This document shows positions 21,292 to 33,300 of a stretch of DNA of 64,000 bases, in pieces. The DNA comes from Erythrocercus mccallii (Eukaryota; Chordata; Aves; Passeriformes; Dicruridae), in assembly GCA_013397435.1 (NCBI GenBank), contig VZRG01001050.1:76072-140071 (forward strand), written 5' to 3'. Positions within the stretch are counted from its first letter, which is position 1. The number at the start of each line of letters is the position of its first letter. The notes beneath the pieces are model-generated. The model made no database searches. It was not told the DNA's origin and saw only the letters and a program-made list of their open reading frames with translations. The position numbers and the translations under genes were made by a program.

Positions 21292-23350
21292 AAAATTAAG
21301 CATGTTAGCACCTCAGTGTAACCTGGAGAAGTCAAACAGTCCAGCAGGTAACCCGTCCAGCAAGGCCAAATGGCTGAACATCCTGAAGTACACCCCAATG
21401 GTAGAAAAAGTACCATGACTGTCATGACATGCACGTTCTCAACAAGCTCAGAGGCACAACTAGCCTCGTTTGCAAGGAGGGATGTTGTGCTGCCTACTGT
21501 CTTGATGGGAGCATCTAGAGCTGCTGGACCATCCACATTTGTCAGATCCCATGGTGGAGCAGGTATCTGCTTGTCCTACAAAAGAAAACCCAAAAACAAA
21601 CCCAAAACAAGCCAAACCAACCAAACAAAAAAACTGCCACTAACTCGACTTGCAGAAAAATCAAGATAGCACAGAGCTGGAGAGCTACATATTAGACTGG
21701 AGAATAAATTAAACTGAAGTAACGGGAAGTACTTAGTACATGGATAGACATGTATCCTTACAGATGACCATCCAACTTGGCACACACGTTAATAAAAAAT
21801 GACCCATGCATCACATAGCAGGCTGTGACAACCTGGAGCTGAACTGGCTTCAGGATCTATAGAGAAACCTCCGGCTACAAAACCCAACCGTGCCCTTTTG
21901 TTCGGTTGTATACAGTGTTGAAGCTGATGGTTGTAAAGCTACATTAGCCAGTGTTACAAAGGTTACATAATTTTGAACTAAAGATACTTTTTACACTTGG
22001 AAAATTCCTCTACAAAATTTAGTAAAAGGGACTTCCCAATCTACTGAGTGCAATGCACTCTGGCTCCAGAAGGATCTCACAGACCCAGGGAACACCTGGG
22101 AATTCTTCCCTCGAAGGTGAATATGGGCACACTGTAGTGAAGTGCCTTTTGTTCTCAACATCCATCATCATTGCCCATTGCCACAGGGTCGTGCTGGGGC
22201 ACCAGACACTCCCCTTCTCCTCCTCCTCCAAAATGCTGAGGGATCTGTTCCACCAGCCGGGCTGGAAGTGCATAACCAAGCCAAACCTGTGGTTTTGCTG
22301 CCCTCACTCCACCCTTTTTCTAGCCAACGCTGATTTGGTTTCCTGTTGCAGAAAGTGAAGGGACTGATGCTGGCTAGAAACAGAAACTACACAACCATTC
22401 CACATAGATTTGTTACAATACTCTTAAATCTTGGTTTAGAACACACAAGCAGGTTTTAGTATGGTCTTGCCTAATGTACAGATTATTAGTCATGCCAACT
22501 AGTTTAGGATTAGACAGGAAAGGTTTGCAACCACTGCAGGTAAAGTCACTTCTGTTTCATCCTGGTTCTCTGAACAAAAGCCAAGGATTAAAATTCCGAT
22601 GTGTTACAAAGCCTCCACTTCATTAGATGGAGTCTTAAGCCAATGAGATAAACTACAGCTGTTAAATGCCACCTTGTTCTTTGTAATCCTTACTGGTGTC
22701 CAGAGAGCACCGAGACATTTGTAACTGATACACACACGCTGCAGAGAAAGCAGAAACTACACGGTACAAGAACACTCTTTAATCTGGGGGTTCTGTCACA
22801 CTAGGAACAGCAGTCTTTCATGGCATCAGTAATTTACTGAAGAAACACATCACCCTGAGAGGGTTTCTAAAGCTTTCCTCCACTGAGCGAGGCTGAATGC
22901 GACATCACCGACCATTCCTATGATGGGTACAGTGCCCACGGCAGTCGGACACGCCTTCTCCAGGGTAGTGTTGCTGTTACCTCACTTGACACAGAGCGAG
23001 TTTATGTGCTGAAAACTGATACCCTACGTCCACTTAGTGACGACTCGGGTCCCATCCACGCTACGAGCAGTGCGTTCTGACACCGCACACAGCGGGTTTG
23101 ATGGGCCCGGTGTGAGGTGACACCGGAGATAACGTCGGGGCGATAACGGGGCTGGGCACCGAGCCGATCCAGTCCAGGCAGGGGAATCCGATGGCGAGGT
23201 CTCGCCCCGGCTGGCGGCTGCTGTGGCGCGGGCTGAGCCGGGCACTGAGGGGCAGCGGTCCATCCCATCTCTGCTCTGCCCGGCACGGCGCCGAGGGCGG
23301 CGGAGGCTCCGGGATGGAGAGCCCCGCGCCGGGCCGGGCCTCGGCAGACC
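21292..23350 (-). other. THAP11: THAP11 3' untranslated region (inferred)
   Basis: Non-coding sequence between the THAP11 stop and the minus-strand AATAAA. No exon of NUTF2 or another gene was recognised, and no CR1 copy is seen. UTR assignment is by position only. Confidence 0.5.
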
Positions 23351-24082
23351 TCAGAGGCCATGGCGCTTGCGGGTGCCGGCGCTGGCAGCGTGGAGCAGCC
23401 GGTCCTTCTCGCGGATCTCCTCGCGGAGCTGGGCCTCAGCCAGACGCAGGCGACGGATGCTGCCCTTCATCTCCTTCATCTTCACCTCCAGCAGCGCGAT
23501 GATGTCGCGCTGCTCGTTCAGCTTCCTCAGCAGCTCCTCCGACGTGGTGCCCGACGACAGCGAGTACGAGTGATCGGGGGGGCCGCCCTCCACCGGGCTC
23601 TCCTCCCCCGCCGCCGCCGCCGCCGGTACCGGCACCGGCAGCCGCACGGGGCTAGGCCCGATGGTGGCGGCGGCCCCGAGCTCCACCTGCACCGTCAGGT
23701 CGATGGGCTTCACGTCCTCGGCCGCGCCCCCTGCAGGGGCCTCGGCGGCGGCCGCGGGGCCCTGCGGGGCGGCAGCGGCGGCGGCGGCGGGGCGGGGGCG
23801 CCGGGCCCGCTGAGCCTTGCGCTCGTTGACGCCGCGCAGCGGGAAGATGGTGGGGACCCGCACCAGGTAGGACTTGCGGCCGCCCTGGAAGTGCTCGCTG
23901 CAGACGCGGTGGCCCGTGGTGGGCTGGAAGGTGCTGAAGCAGCCGCTGACGCCCGCCCGGGAGACGTTCTTGAGCCAGAGGCGCCGCAGCTCCTCGTCCT
24001 TGGGGAAGGTGTAGAAGTGCAGCGCCTTGTCGCGGTGCGAGTTGTTGTAGCAGCCCGGTACGCAGCAAGTGAAGCCCGGCAT
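23351..24082 (-). CDS. THAP11: THAP11 (Ronin), THAP-domain zinc-finger transcription regulator
   Basis: A single uninterrupted 243-residue frame, as expected for this single-coding-exon gene. The N-terminal THAP domain has C6, C11, C61 and H64 as C2CH zinc ligands, W36, P27, and VPTIF at 76-80. Residues 99-121 and 154-158 are alanine-rich. DHSY at 170-173 is the HCF-1-binding motif, followed by a leucine-rich coiled coil at about 181-231 (SEELLRKLNEQRDIIALLEV) and a basic end RKRHGL. THAP11 binds DNA with ZNF143 and HCFC1 at housekeeping promoters and supports pluripotency and growth (established). Human THAP11 is about 314 residues with a long polyglutamine tract after the THAP domain; here the tract is absent. 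It is head-to-head with CENPT, as in human. Confidence 0.97.
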   Translation of the reverse strand: MPGFTCCVPGCYNNSHRDKALHFYTFPKDEELRRLWLKNVSRAGVSGCFSTFQPTTGHRVCSEHFQGGRKSYLVRVPTIFPLRGVNERKAQRARRPRPAAAAAAAPQGPAAAAEAPAGGAAEDVKPIDLTVQVELGAAATIGPSPVRLPVPVPAAAAAGEESPVEGGPPDHSYSLSSGTTSEELLRKLNEQRDIIALLEVKMKEMKGSIRRLRLAEAQLREEIREKDRLLHAASAGTRKRHGL

Positions 24083-24136
24083 GGCCTCGCGGGGCGGGGG
24101 GACACCCGCGGCGAGCGGGGCGAGCGGCCCCGCCGA

Positions 24137-24155
24137 ACTACAGCTCCCACAAGGC
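24137..24155 (+). promoter_or_regulatory. ZNF143/THAP11-like element 1
   Basis: ACTACAGCTCCCACAAGGC resembles the composite element ACTACAATTCCCAGMATGC. The ACTACA and TCCCA parts are intact; the terminal ATGC part is degraded. Confidence 0.65.
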
Positions 24156-24195
24156 CCGCGCGGCCTCTCGCCGCCGCCGCCGCCGCCGCCCCGGA

Positions 24196-24220
24196 ACTAC
24201 GCGGACCACAATGCACCGCG
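24196..24220 (+). promoter_or_regulatory. ZNF143/THAP11-like element 2 (best Staf half-site)
   Basis: ACTAC is followed by ACCACAATGCACCGCG, which agrees at about 15 of 18 positions with the ZNF143 (Staf) consensus YWCCCAYRATGCAYYRCR. The ACTAC module sits at the spacing seen in composite ZNF143/THAP11 sites. Confidence 0.7.
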
Positions 24221-24231
24221 TCGCCGGCGGA

Positions 24232-24250
24232 ACTACCCGCCCCACACTGC
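24232..24250 (+). promoter_or_regulatory. ZNF143/THAP11-like element 3
   Basis: ACTACCCGCCCCACACTGC is a third copy in the same orientation, 36 bp after the second. It is more degenerate at the ATGC part. Confidence 0.5.
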
Positions 24251-24332
24251 GCCGCGGCCCCTCCCGGCGCGCGCGCATGTCTCGCGAGAGGCGGCGGGAC
24301 GCGCGAGGTGCGCGGCCGTTACCGGGCCCGCC

Positions 24333-27300
24333 ATGGCCGACGGGCGATCCCGGGACAGACCCGGCCTCAGGCGCAGCGGCCGCCACAACGCGCGGGCGGC
24401 GGCCCAGGTGCTCCAAGGGATCTGGGAGGGCGGGAGGGAAGGGAGGAAAGGAGAGACGCTGTTGGCATCGTCCATCCCGTGGGACTCGCCCGGCACCACC
24501 CGCCCGGTCGCTCTCGGTTTGAGGCAGAAACGAGGCCTCTGGAGCAGGAGCGGAGGCCGCTCTCTCACCTTTGTTCGCCTTTAATCATGGAAAATGGGCT
24601 GAAACCTCTGACTTGGGCGCTCGCCGAGTAGCCCGCAGCTCGGCGGCTTTAGGTCGCGGCTGTGGTGTGAGGCCACTCAGGATTTCGTCCAGAGGAGGGT
24701 TTTCTGCTGGAACCCACCCGGATGATACCCCGCGCTGAATTGCCTCCCGTCCGCACGGGAAGTGCCAGCCCAGTTGTCAAAAAGCCAATACGCGCAATTT
24801 CTCTTGGGAATTTGGAAAAAGTTTCTTACCAGCTTGCTTAGCTTGCTATTAGAATATGGGTGGTGGATGCTTTTGATGTTGGGGTCTTTAATAATGAAAA
24901 TACTAGTTTTGAATTTCTTGTCTCTTGATTTCCCTCTAGACTGGATTGAGTGTAGAAAATAAGAATAAGTCTGTCAGAAGCACCTTGGCGAAGCAGAGAC
25001 TGGCAGTGTTCCCTGATCTCAGAAATGGCACACCACGGCTTATGCTCAAGAGAGTCATGCAGAACCGTAAGCATCTTTTTTTCAGGAGAATTGAGAACAG
25101 AAAGACAAGGTTTCTGTATAGTGGAGAGAACAGGGGGTGTTCCTCGGTAGCCCATTATCCTTTCCCTGTTACACAAAACAGAAATCAGGTTGTTGTATGA
25201 CTGATTTATGGAACAGGAGTCACTGCAGGGCACCTGAATGTGGGATACAGCTGTCTGAGAGATCAGGCCTTCCACTGGCGAAATCATAGCTTTGAAGATT
25301 CTCTTCAAAACTCTCTTCACTTGGTCTTCTTATCCTGGTGCTGTCTTTGGCTGTAGGATCAGGTGTGAGTTATAGAGACACCTTCTAATACAGTGCAGGG
25401 ACCCCCCGTGCTGCCATCTGTCACTGCTGGCTTTGTCACTGCCAGCCTTCCGAGGAGTAGAACCCAGACAGTTTTCGCTAGGTCTTTATTTTAACCTGTT
25501 AGTAAATGTTATTTACAGCCTATAGTGTAGATGTGACGCCCTGCTGCATTTTGGTGCTCTTGATGTATTGAATTGTGGAAAGGAAATGTTCTGTTTTGTT
25601 GGCAGAACCCCAGGTTTCACCACTGGCAACTCATATATCTAAGCATGAAGATGCGCAAGAAGCTCATTCAGAAGTCACATCTAAGAGGGTTTCCAGCATG
25701 TAAGTAGGGGGTTTTTATAGTCTACACTTTTATTACGCTGCCAGGTATAGCTGCAGTTCTTGTGGTGGGATTGGGGAGCAGGACTTCTCTACTTGTGTTT
25801 CAGTAATTAGAATTGCATCTTGTCAAGTAGGATTATCAGAAATGCCTCTCCAGCTTGGTTTGTTTTGGTAGGGGGGAATTGCAGCTGCCAGATGTTGCTA
25901 CTGAGGACACATCTGTCGCTGTGTTCCACATGACAAAGAAGAGAAGGAAACTCAGCATTTCTGAATTTGAGAGAGCAGCAGAGAGACGACTTCCCCAGTA
26001 CCAAGGTAAGGCTGCAGTCAAGAATAACCTCGCTCAGTTCTGCATTTGCTGTCAGCTGGTTCTCACCTACTCAGCTCAGTTGTCAGGAGCTGCCCAGCTG
26101 GGCAGTTGTAGGTTTGGAATCCAGATTGCAATATCATGCAACGGGGATAATGGAGAAAAGTAAAAACCCCCATCCCAACAAATTTAAAATAAACCTTTTT
26201 AAGGCAAGTTCTGGGCTCTGCCGTGACTATATATGTAATTTTTTGGCTGCTTTTGCGACTTGGTGCTTTTTGAATTTTGAGGTGTCACCACAGGAAGCAG
26301 TCCCTGTCTTCTCCATTCTAAAAACTTCAAAATACAAGTAGCTGCATACTTTCCATTGCAATTATATAAAATAATTATAAAGTTCTTTGTGAGCAGAACT
26401 AGTTTGAGTTCCAGTTTCATCAAGAGTCTGTGGAATAGTTATCTGTGTTTCTAAAGCTCCAGATGTGTTTGGGTTGGGTTGCTGAAGGATGGTTGTGACC
26501 AAGGCATAATATCTTGTTATCAATGCAGTAAAATTAAAATTATTAAATCTGAGGGTATATGCCGTGTTGATTTTTCACTGAAATAATTACTTTCTTACCC
26601 TTTCAGAAATTGCTTATTAGATTTCTAATATGCAATTCTGAAATGCAGAGAAGAAATAGTAAAGTGAACCTTAATTCTGTTTGCACCAAAGTATGATGTT
26701 TGAGGATTGTAGCATGACTGGCTGTGAAAAGAGGGAGATCCATTGGGATGTTCCTTAGCCTGTTGTGTAAAGGGTAATTTCTCAACTAATGTGCCATCAA
26801 CTTTTTCTAGCTCAGTCAGCGTTGGACAAGACAACTATGAATCGGTGAGTTTAACCTAAAATGTCTTCTGGCTGTCCTAGGTATGATCACATCTGAAGAG
26901 GTGAAGAACAGTGCAGATACCTGGGTTCATGTTAAAGACCTCTGTTAGTGTTAGCAATAACACAGTCATCTGCCTCTCTGCTGATGGAATTTGAAGGTGT
27001 TGCACCACACACCTTTTGATTTTCAGAAATTGTGGCTGTACTGTATGCCTGGGTTGGTCTAGCTTGTGTTACTACTATTGTTCCTCTTTTTACTTGCTAG
27101 GATCATTCCTTTTTTCCTTGTGTTCTCATGCTTCCAGCAGTAAATCAGTTCACAATATACCTTAGAATATTATCCCTGCCTTTTAATAGTTTTATCACAT
27201 CAATTGCGTCTCTGCAGTATTTCCTGGACTTTAAGAGCTTTTTAGTGAGTCAAAGAACTTACTTTCTGTAACTGTTGCCTGTGTACTTTGCAAATGACCG

Positions 27301-30300
27301 TGGCCCAAGTCAGCACATTATTTCACTTTTCTCAGTGCAGGCCTTGCTTGGCTTTTTGTACAGAATGCAGCTTTTTGGGGCTGCATTCTGTACTTCTGTC
27401 TTTGAACCCTCTGAACCCCCTTTTTAATTGGGTTGCCTGTAGAGGGGGACAGGAGGTCATTGAGCATGGTCAGTCTTCAGGGTGCAAGACACAGTGAGAA
27501 ACATCTTTTCTTATGCTTTAAGTGTTGCTATCAGCTCTCATCTTAAAACACTCACAGTGTGTTGGTAGCTGTACTTAGCTGAGAGTATTGATACTAAGTA
27601 GATTCTTAAACTTGTTGGGAGGTCTTCCTACCACCCCATTGTTGTCTAGAGTATGTCTCAAAACATTTGGTTTCCCTTTTTTTTGTTACCTAAGATTTTT
27701 TAAATTTCTGACCCTTTTGTCAGCTGTAGTGTTACAGTGTCTTAGGGAGGCTGTAAAACAGTTTGCTTCCTGATCTCTGTGATACATATGCTGGGTGATA
27801 GTATGAAAATAAACAATTCACTTAAAGACTGACATATAATCTTCAAGGGTCTTTTGGGGAAATTTCTCCTAGTTGTGCACAGTGTGTCACTGTTAGTGCA
27901 ATTGTGTCTGAAAGTGGAGTGTGTGATTTTGACAACTTCTTCCCTCTTTCTACAGGTCTCTTCGTATGTCTGTGAGTTCCTTGCTGGCCCCAGATACTGT
28001 TGAAAAGAGAGGCTTGCACCGGAGGCCAAAAACCCGCAAGGCTGTTGACATGCAAGCGTTTGAAGGCAGAGTGGAACAGGACATGCTGAAGAGCAAAGGT
28101 TTCTTTTATGTTGTTATTTCTCTTTTGGGAGGCAGGGCCTTACATTAAAGGGGCTTTTGGAAGCATTTACTGAAGCATGGTCTGTATTTCAGAATATTAA
28201 ATTTACTAACATATTCACAGAAAAAGAGTGGGATTTGGGAAGCAAGATTAGAATGATGTTCTGCCTCAGTAGAACTTTGATTCTATGTACTTAAATATGT
28301 GCTTTGCCCAGTTTGGTCATTTAAACCACAGGAATTGTTTGGGATCATCTTCATCTGTGGGTACTAAGGTCTCTGTTGATTTGGTGGGGAGAGTTGTGGG
28401 CACAGAAGTGGGGTCATACAGTTTTCAGTATTGAAACAGGATCTGTTCAGATCTATTGAGAAGAAGTTTGTTTGAATGACTTAAATCATGAATTATACAA
28501 GTCCTGATAGTAAAGTATGTTCCCATGACCTTGAACAGTTTTTCACATTAAATTTGTTTTAAAACTGTCTCAACAGGACAGAACTATCTTGTGGACTCAC
28601 AGTCTGCATCTGGGATTCGAACAAGCATCCTGACAAGTGATGCAGAAATGATGATGAATAGCACAGAGCTCTTTGTTCAGCCACAGCTGGATGAACAGAG
28701 CCAAAGTAAAATTTCTGCTCTTGAACCCCAGCCGTCAGATTCGAAAACTTCAGCACAGAGCAGCCTGATTTCTGATGCAGATCAAGAGGAAGCAAGGCTG
28801 GAGGGCTTGGTATCTGGTGTGAGCACAAACAAGGGACAGACCCAAAGATACTCCAAGAGCTCAAGCCTCGATCATGAGCATGTTGACAGAATGACTCATG
28901 TATCTCCAGAAACCCCTGCAAAACAGCAAGAAGAAAAGCAAGATCATTCCCAGCAGAGTAACCCAATGGCACAGATTTCTGAAGAAGAAGAAGAAGAAGA
29001 TGTGGTTTGCAGTGAGTACTATGGGTTAAGGCTTAGCAGGTATTATCTGAACTCTCAGAGTGGTTGAGGTAGAAAGGGACCTCAAGGTTATTTTCTCCAG
29101 CCCCTCTGCTCTGGCAGAGCCACACTGAGCAGGTTGCCCAGGACCCTGTCTAAGTGGCTCTTACGATTCTCCAAGGGCAGTGACTGCAAACTCTCTTCCT
29201 TATGTTCAGATGGAGCCTCCCAGATTCCAGTGTGTGCCAGCTGCCTTTTCTCCTGGCACTGGACATCACTGGAAGGAGTTTGCTCTGTCTGCCTTACACC
29301 CTACCTTCAGGCTCTTGTACATATTGGTAAGATCTGCCCCAAGCCTTCTCTTCCCTAGGCTGAAGAGTCCCAGTTCTCTCAGCCTTTCTTTCTAGGAAAG
29401 ATGCTTCAGTCCCTTAACTGCCTTGGTGGGCCTTTGCTGGACTCTCCACTGTGTCCATCTCTCCTTTGTACTGGGACCCAGAAGTGGGCCACAAAACTGG
29501 TCACAAAAAATAAGGAGATAATATGTAGGACAGACTTGGAAGGAATCTCTGGAAGTTCCTAGTCCAGACCTTCACAGGTTATTATTTGTCCCATCAAACC
29601 TCTCCACTGTCTCCAGGGCCTTTAACTTTGGACAGAGGCAGCCACCTCCCTGCTCACTCTGTACCAATGCTTTGCAATTCCTATTGCTTGCTGCGTTTTC
29701 CTTGGTACCTCTCCTTGGCATTCATTTCCCTGGCCTTGTCTGTTTTTCTAAAGGGAGCACGTTTTCCTCATACTGTTAGGACCAGGCAAAAGTTTTGAAT
29801 GGACAAGGGAAGGAATCAACAGTTGCTCAGAGGAGCTCCAATGGCAGGCATTTTTAGGAGAAAGGGATAGATAATGCAAAGTGTAGAGGATGTGGAATAG
29901 GGGGACTGGATCACATGTGAGGAAGATGAGGGGGAGTGAGCAGATCTTTAAGATGCTGGAGTTAGTAAGGCAGTTAGTTAATGTCAGACATTAATGATGA
30001 CATAGTTCTGCTCTACCACAGGAGGCTGCTGTTGGTATTCTCCTCGGTGTCAACTGAAAAACAGTTGCAAGGATTTTTCCAACTGATTCCTAAGATTCAA
30101 TGCAAACTCCCTAAACTGCTTGAAGTACACACAAGTGTTTCTTGTGTGTCTTCTTCTCCCTCCTTGATTGGTTTTTTATTTACCAGGAAAGCTAAAAGAA
30201 AATTCAAAAAGCTACCAGGAGACACCATAATGATCTGTTCTAGCTGTTTATAGATGGAGCTCCTCTCTGCCCTCCACAAGTTCAAGTAAATATTTGGGAT

Positions 30301-33300
30301 CCCCAGTCACTCAAAATGCTTCCAGTGTGTCTTTGAAAGAATTTGTGTCCCATATAATTGAAGACCTAGAAATAAGTGATACAGAAGAAGAGATGATTAA
30401 TACAGTGAATGGAGTGGAACAGGAAAAGATTTTCCAAGAGGGTAAGAAGTACTTTCATTGTAGAAAGGGAATAGAGTATAATCTCATTTAAAAAGAGTTT
30501 TTCAGGTGATTTGCAGAGTAAAACAAGACTTAATTGTACAGTAGATGCTGGAAATAATTTAATTCAAATCATACCAGAGACACTTGGACATTTCCAGACA
30601 AGCTCTTTAAAAGTGGGCTGTGACTGGAGGTGGGATAAAGGTTCATATGTTTTAGCAGGTCTGTAGTACTACTCAGCTTTCCCATAGGAAAGATGAAGAG
30701 CTCTCTCTTGGCAATGAATACACCTGGCTAATCTAAGCTAGTTAATATTCACTTCACTTTAGGCCTTGTATTTAGCCCAATATTCTAGTTAGTGAAATTG
30801 ATTTAACTGATTTTTGCACCACCTTTGGCCAGATTTCCCTGCGCCCTTCACTTGGGCTTGGGGGTCCCAAGGCCTTGCCACACTTGTACTTCAGTGTGAA
30901 AACTCCCAGTCCCTGGAGAGGATGGTAAAAGTGCAGTTTGACAGCTTTTGGTTCTGGACTCAGCCAAGATTTCCAAACCCTTCAGCAAGTGACAGCATTA
31001 TGAGAGTGCCCAATTTTCTCAAACCTGTATGGATTTCTGCTTAACTGAGCTACATAGTAACAGATATGTGGACTATATATGTAGCATAAAGGAAAAAGGA
31101 ATACTTAAGTAGTTAGTAGCTCAAGTTTTTAAACACAAGCAAGTAATGTGTCTGTATATTTCTCATCCTGCCTGCCAGAGGCTTGTCCCGGATGGTTAAA
31201 ACCACTCTAAGCTCTCTTCTCTCTATAATGGAATATATCTCTTAAAGAATTGTTTATTCAGAAAAACAGAGGAAATGAGGAGGAGAGTCTGAGCACAAAC
31301 TCCAGGTATTGTTAGATTTAAAGGAAAAGAAATTGGTCTGTTACACAGTCATGGAAATTGAACATGACCATAGAGATGGCAGGTATGGAGGAGCTCTGCT
31401 TACTGTAAGTAAAATTCCGTCAGTGGGGTCTGATGTGCCCCTAATTAGGTGGCTGTGGAGCAAACACAGGAAAAGTTGGTCATTTCTCAGCTGTAAAGGA
31501 AAGTTTTGCATCTGCTTTTCTTATTTACAGCTTATGGCTGAGCTTATTTATCACAAATAAATTTCAGTGGTGATTAAACTGTGCTGGTGGTTGGTTGGGC
31601 TTTTTGTGTAGGTCAGATGTATGATAGAATCTCTTATTTTAGCTGCAGAACATGGTACAAGTGCTGGATATTCTGAACATTTGGAGAAGAAACTGGCTGA
31701 AAAAGCAGAATTGCAGGTAACTGCAGCACAGGACAGAAGAGGCGAAACAGAAATGGCTCCCTCAGCAGGAGAGGAACTGGCAGAAGGCAGCGTTGGAACC
31801 CACGGCTCTCCTGGAGCTGGTGAGGACATCTCTAATGCTGACAGCTCTCTGTAGTGCCAGAGTGCTCTCATGCTGCATGACTGGCATCAGTGCTGAGTGA
31901 GAGACTTAATTTCCTTTGTTTTCTGGAATCTGGGCTAATTACTGGGGAAATATCAAACCAATTCTGTTATTTTAAGCTGGAAGACTGCATTTTGTTTAAA
32001 GAGAAGCCAAAATTGTACTGGCAGTAGTGTTGAGAAATGTATCGTTAGAGTGGGTATCTTTGATTAAAATTTACTAGTGGAACTAGTGAAAGTTCAAGAA
32101 TCAGAATATTTGTTTTAGTGCTTTTTTTTTTTCTGTTTTGGAAATCTAGAGCGTGAGGTTACCAAAGGCATCGGACCTGAAAGTCTGAGCAGGCAGTCTG
32201 ATGTTTTGCCCTCATATGATAAACCTGATACTCCATTAAATGAAACTGATGTACAAGGAGATGAACTACAGGACCAGCCTATCATGCTAGAGTTGGATGC
32301 TAGTTCAGTGGAAGAGCCTGCTGAGGATGAAACTGAACACCCTGCAAGTCAAGGTAAGAAAGCTGCTCTGCATTTCAGTTAACATTGTTTTCTTTCCTGC
32401 TCTCACTTGCTAAGAAGTGAAGAGGTTCAACAGTGAAGTTAAAGAGAATGCAGATTAGACTTGGAGGAAACTGCTCTGGGTTCATAGCAGAGAACAGGTG
32501 AGATGCTGATAACAGGAGCCTTGCCTGGAGGGAGTTACGAAAATCTGCAAACAGGGAGAAGTTTATAATCTGGCCCTTGTGATTCTGTACCTCAGCTTGT
32601 CCCTTTGTTCAGGAGACTTTGCCAGTGGCTTAGCAAGATGACAGAGGTACCTTGTAGACTGAAGTTCTTTCTGGTTAAAAAGGCTGCAGCTTTGTGGTTA
32701 CCTAAGTTAACCCAGCCATCGGCCACTGCAGCCTGGTCCTGAGTGTGTGTCCTTGCAGCCTGGCCAGCCAGCTGGGCCAGCACGGGCCCAAGGGGAGCCA
32801 CCAGCCTGTGTGGCAGGAGCTGTGGGGAGTTGGCATTGTAGCAGCCAGCACCTGTGCTGGCTCAGGGTGCTGTGGGGACACAGCCAGAGCACAGGCAGTG
32901 TGACCAGGACCAGGCATATGGGGAGTTGGCTGCGTTTTTGTCTGCTGTGGCAGCACTGCCTTCTCCAGGGGTTCGGGAAAGAGACTTCAGTTCCTCAAGT
33001 ACTTTTTTCCTAGAGGTTTCCATGAAGACGCCTGCGTTTGTCCGTGCTCCAGCCAACAACCTCCTGCTGTCAACGCCACATGTTGCAAAACCTGCTGCTC
33101 CCAGGTAAGCCTAGGCCATGTCCAGCAGTGGCCTGGCAGAAGTGGGGCTGGGGGCAGAGCAGAGCCCGGCTTTGCCAGCTGCTCTGGCAGCTGCCGCGGG
33201 GAGTGAGCAGTGCTGAAGTCTTTGGTTCTTTCGCTACTGTAGCAGCTGAGTGAAGAATGAATAGAGTGAATGTCAGTGCTCTTTCAGAGCAGGCCTCATG

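Larger units (their letters stand above)
24083..24332. promoter_or_regulatory. Bidirectional promoter of THAP11 and CENPT
   Basis: Only 250 bp separate the two start codons, within a CpG island (about 23200-24570). There is no TATA box. It contains three ACTAC-N-CCACA-type elements on the + strand, listed separately. Shared regulation of the two genes is inferred. Confidence 0.85.

Noticed and set aside
23360..24631. 423-codon plus-strand frame antisense to THAP11
   Set aside because: It is a shadow of the GC-rich THAP11 coding strand; THAP11 is identified by its zinc ligands and motifs on the minus strand.
28559..28972. 137-codon minus-strand frame
   Set aside because: Shadow of CENPT exon 7, which is phase-consistent with its neighbours on the plus strand.
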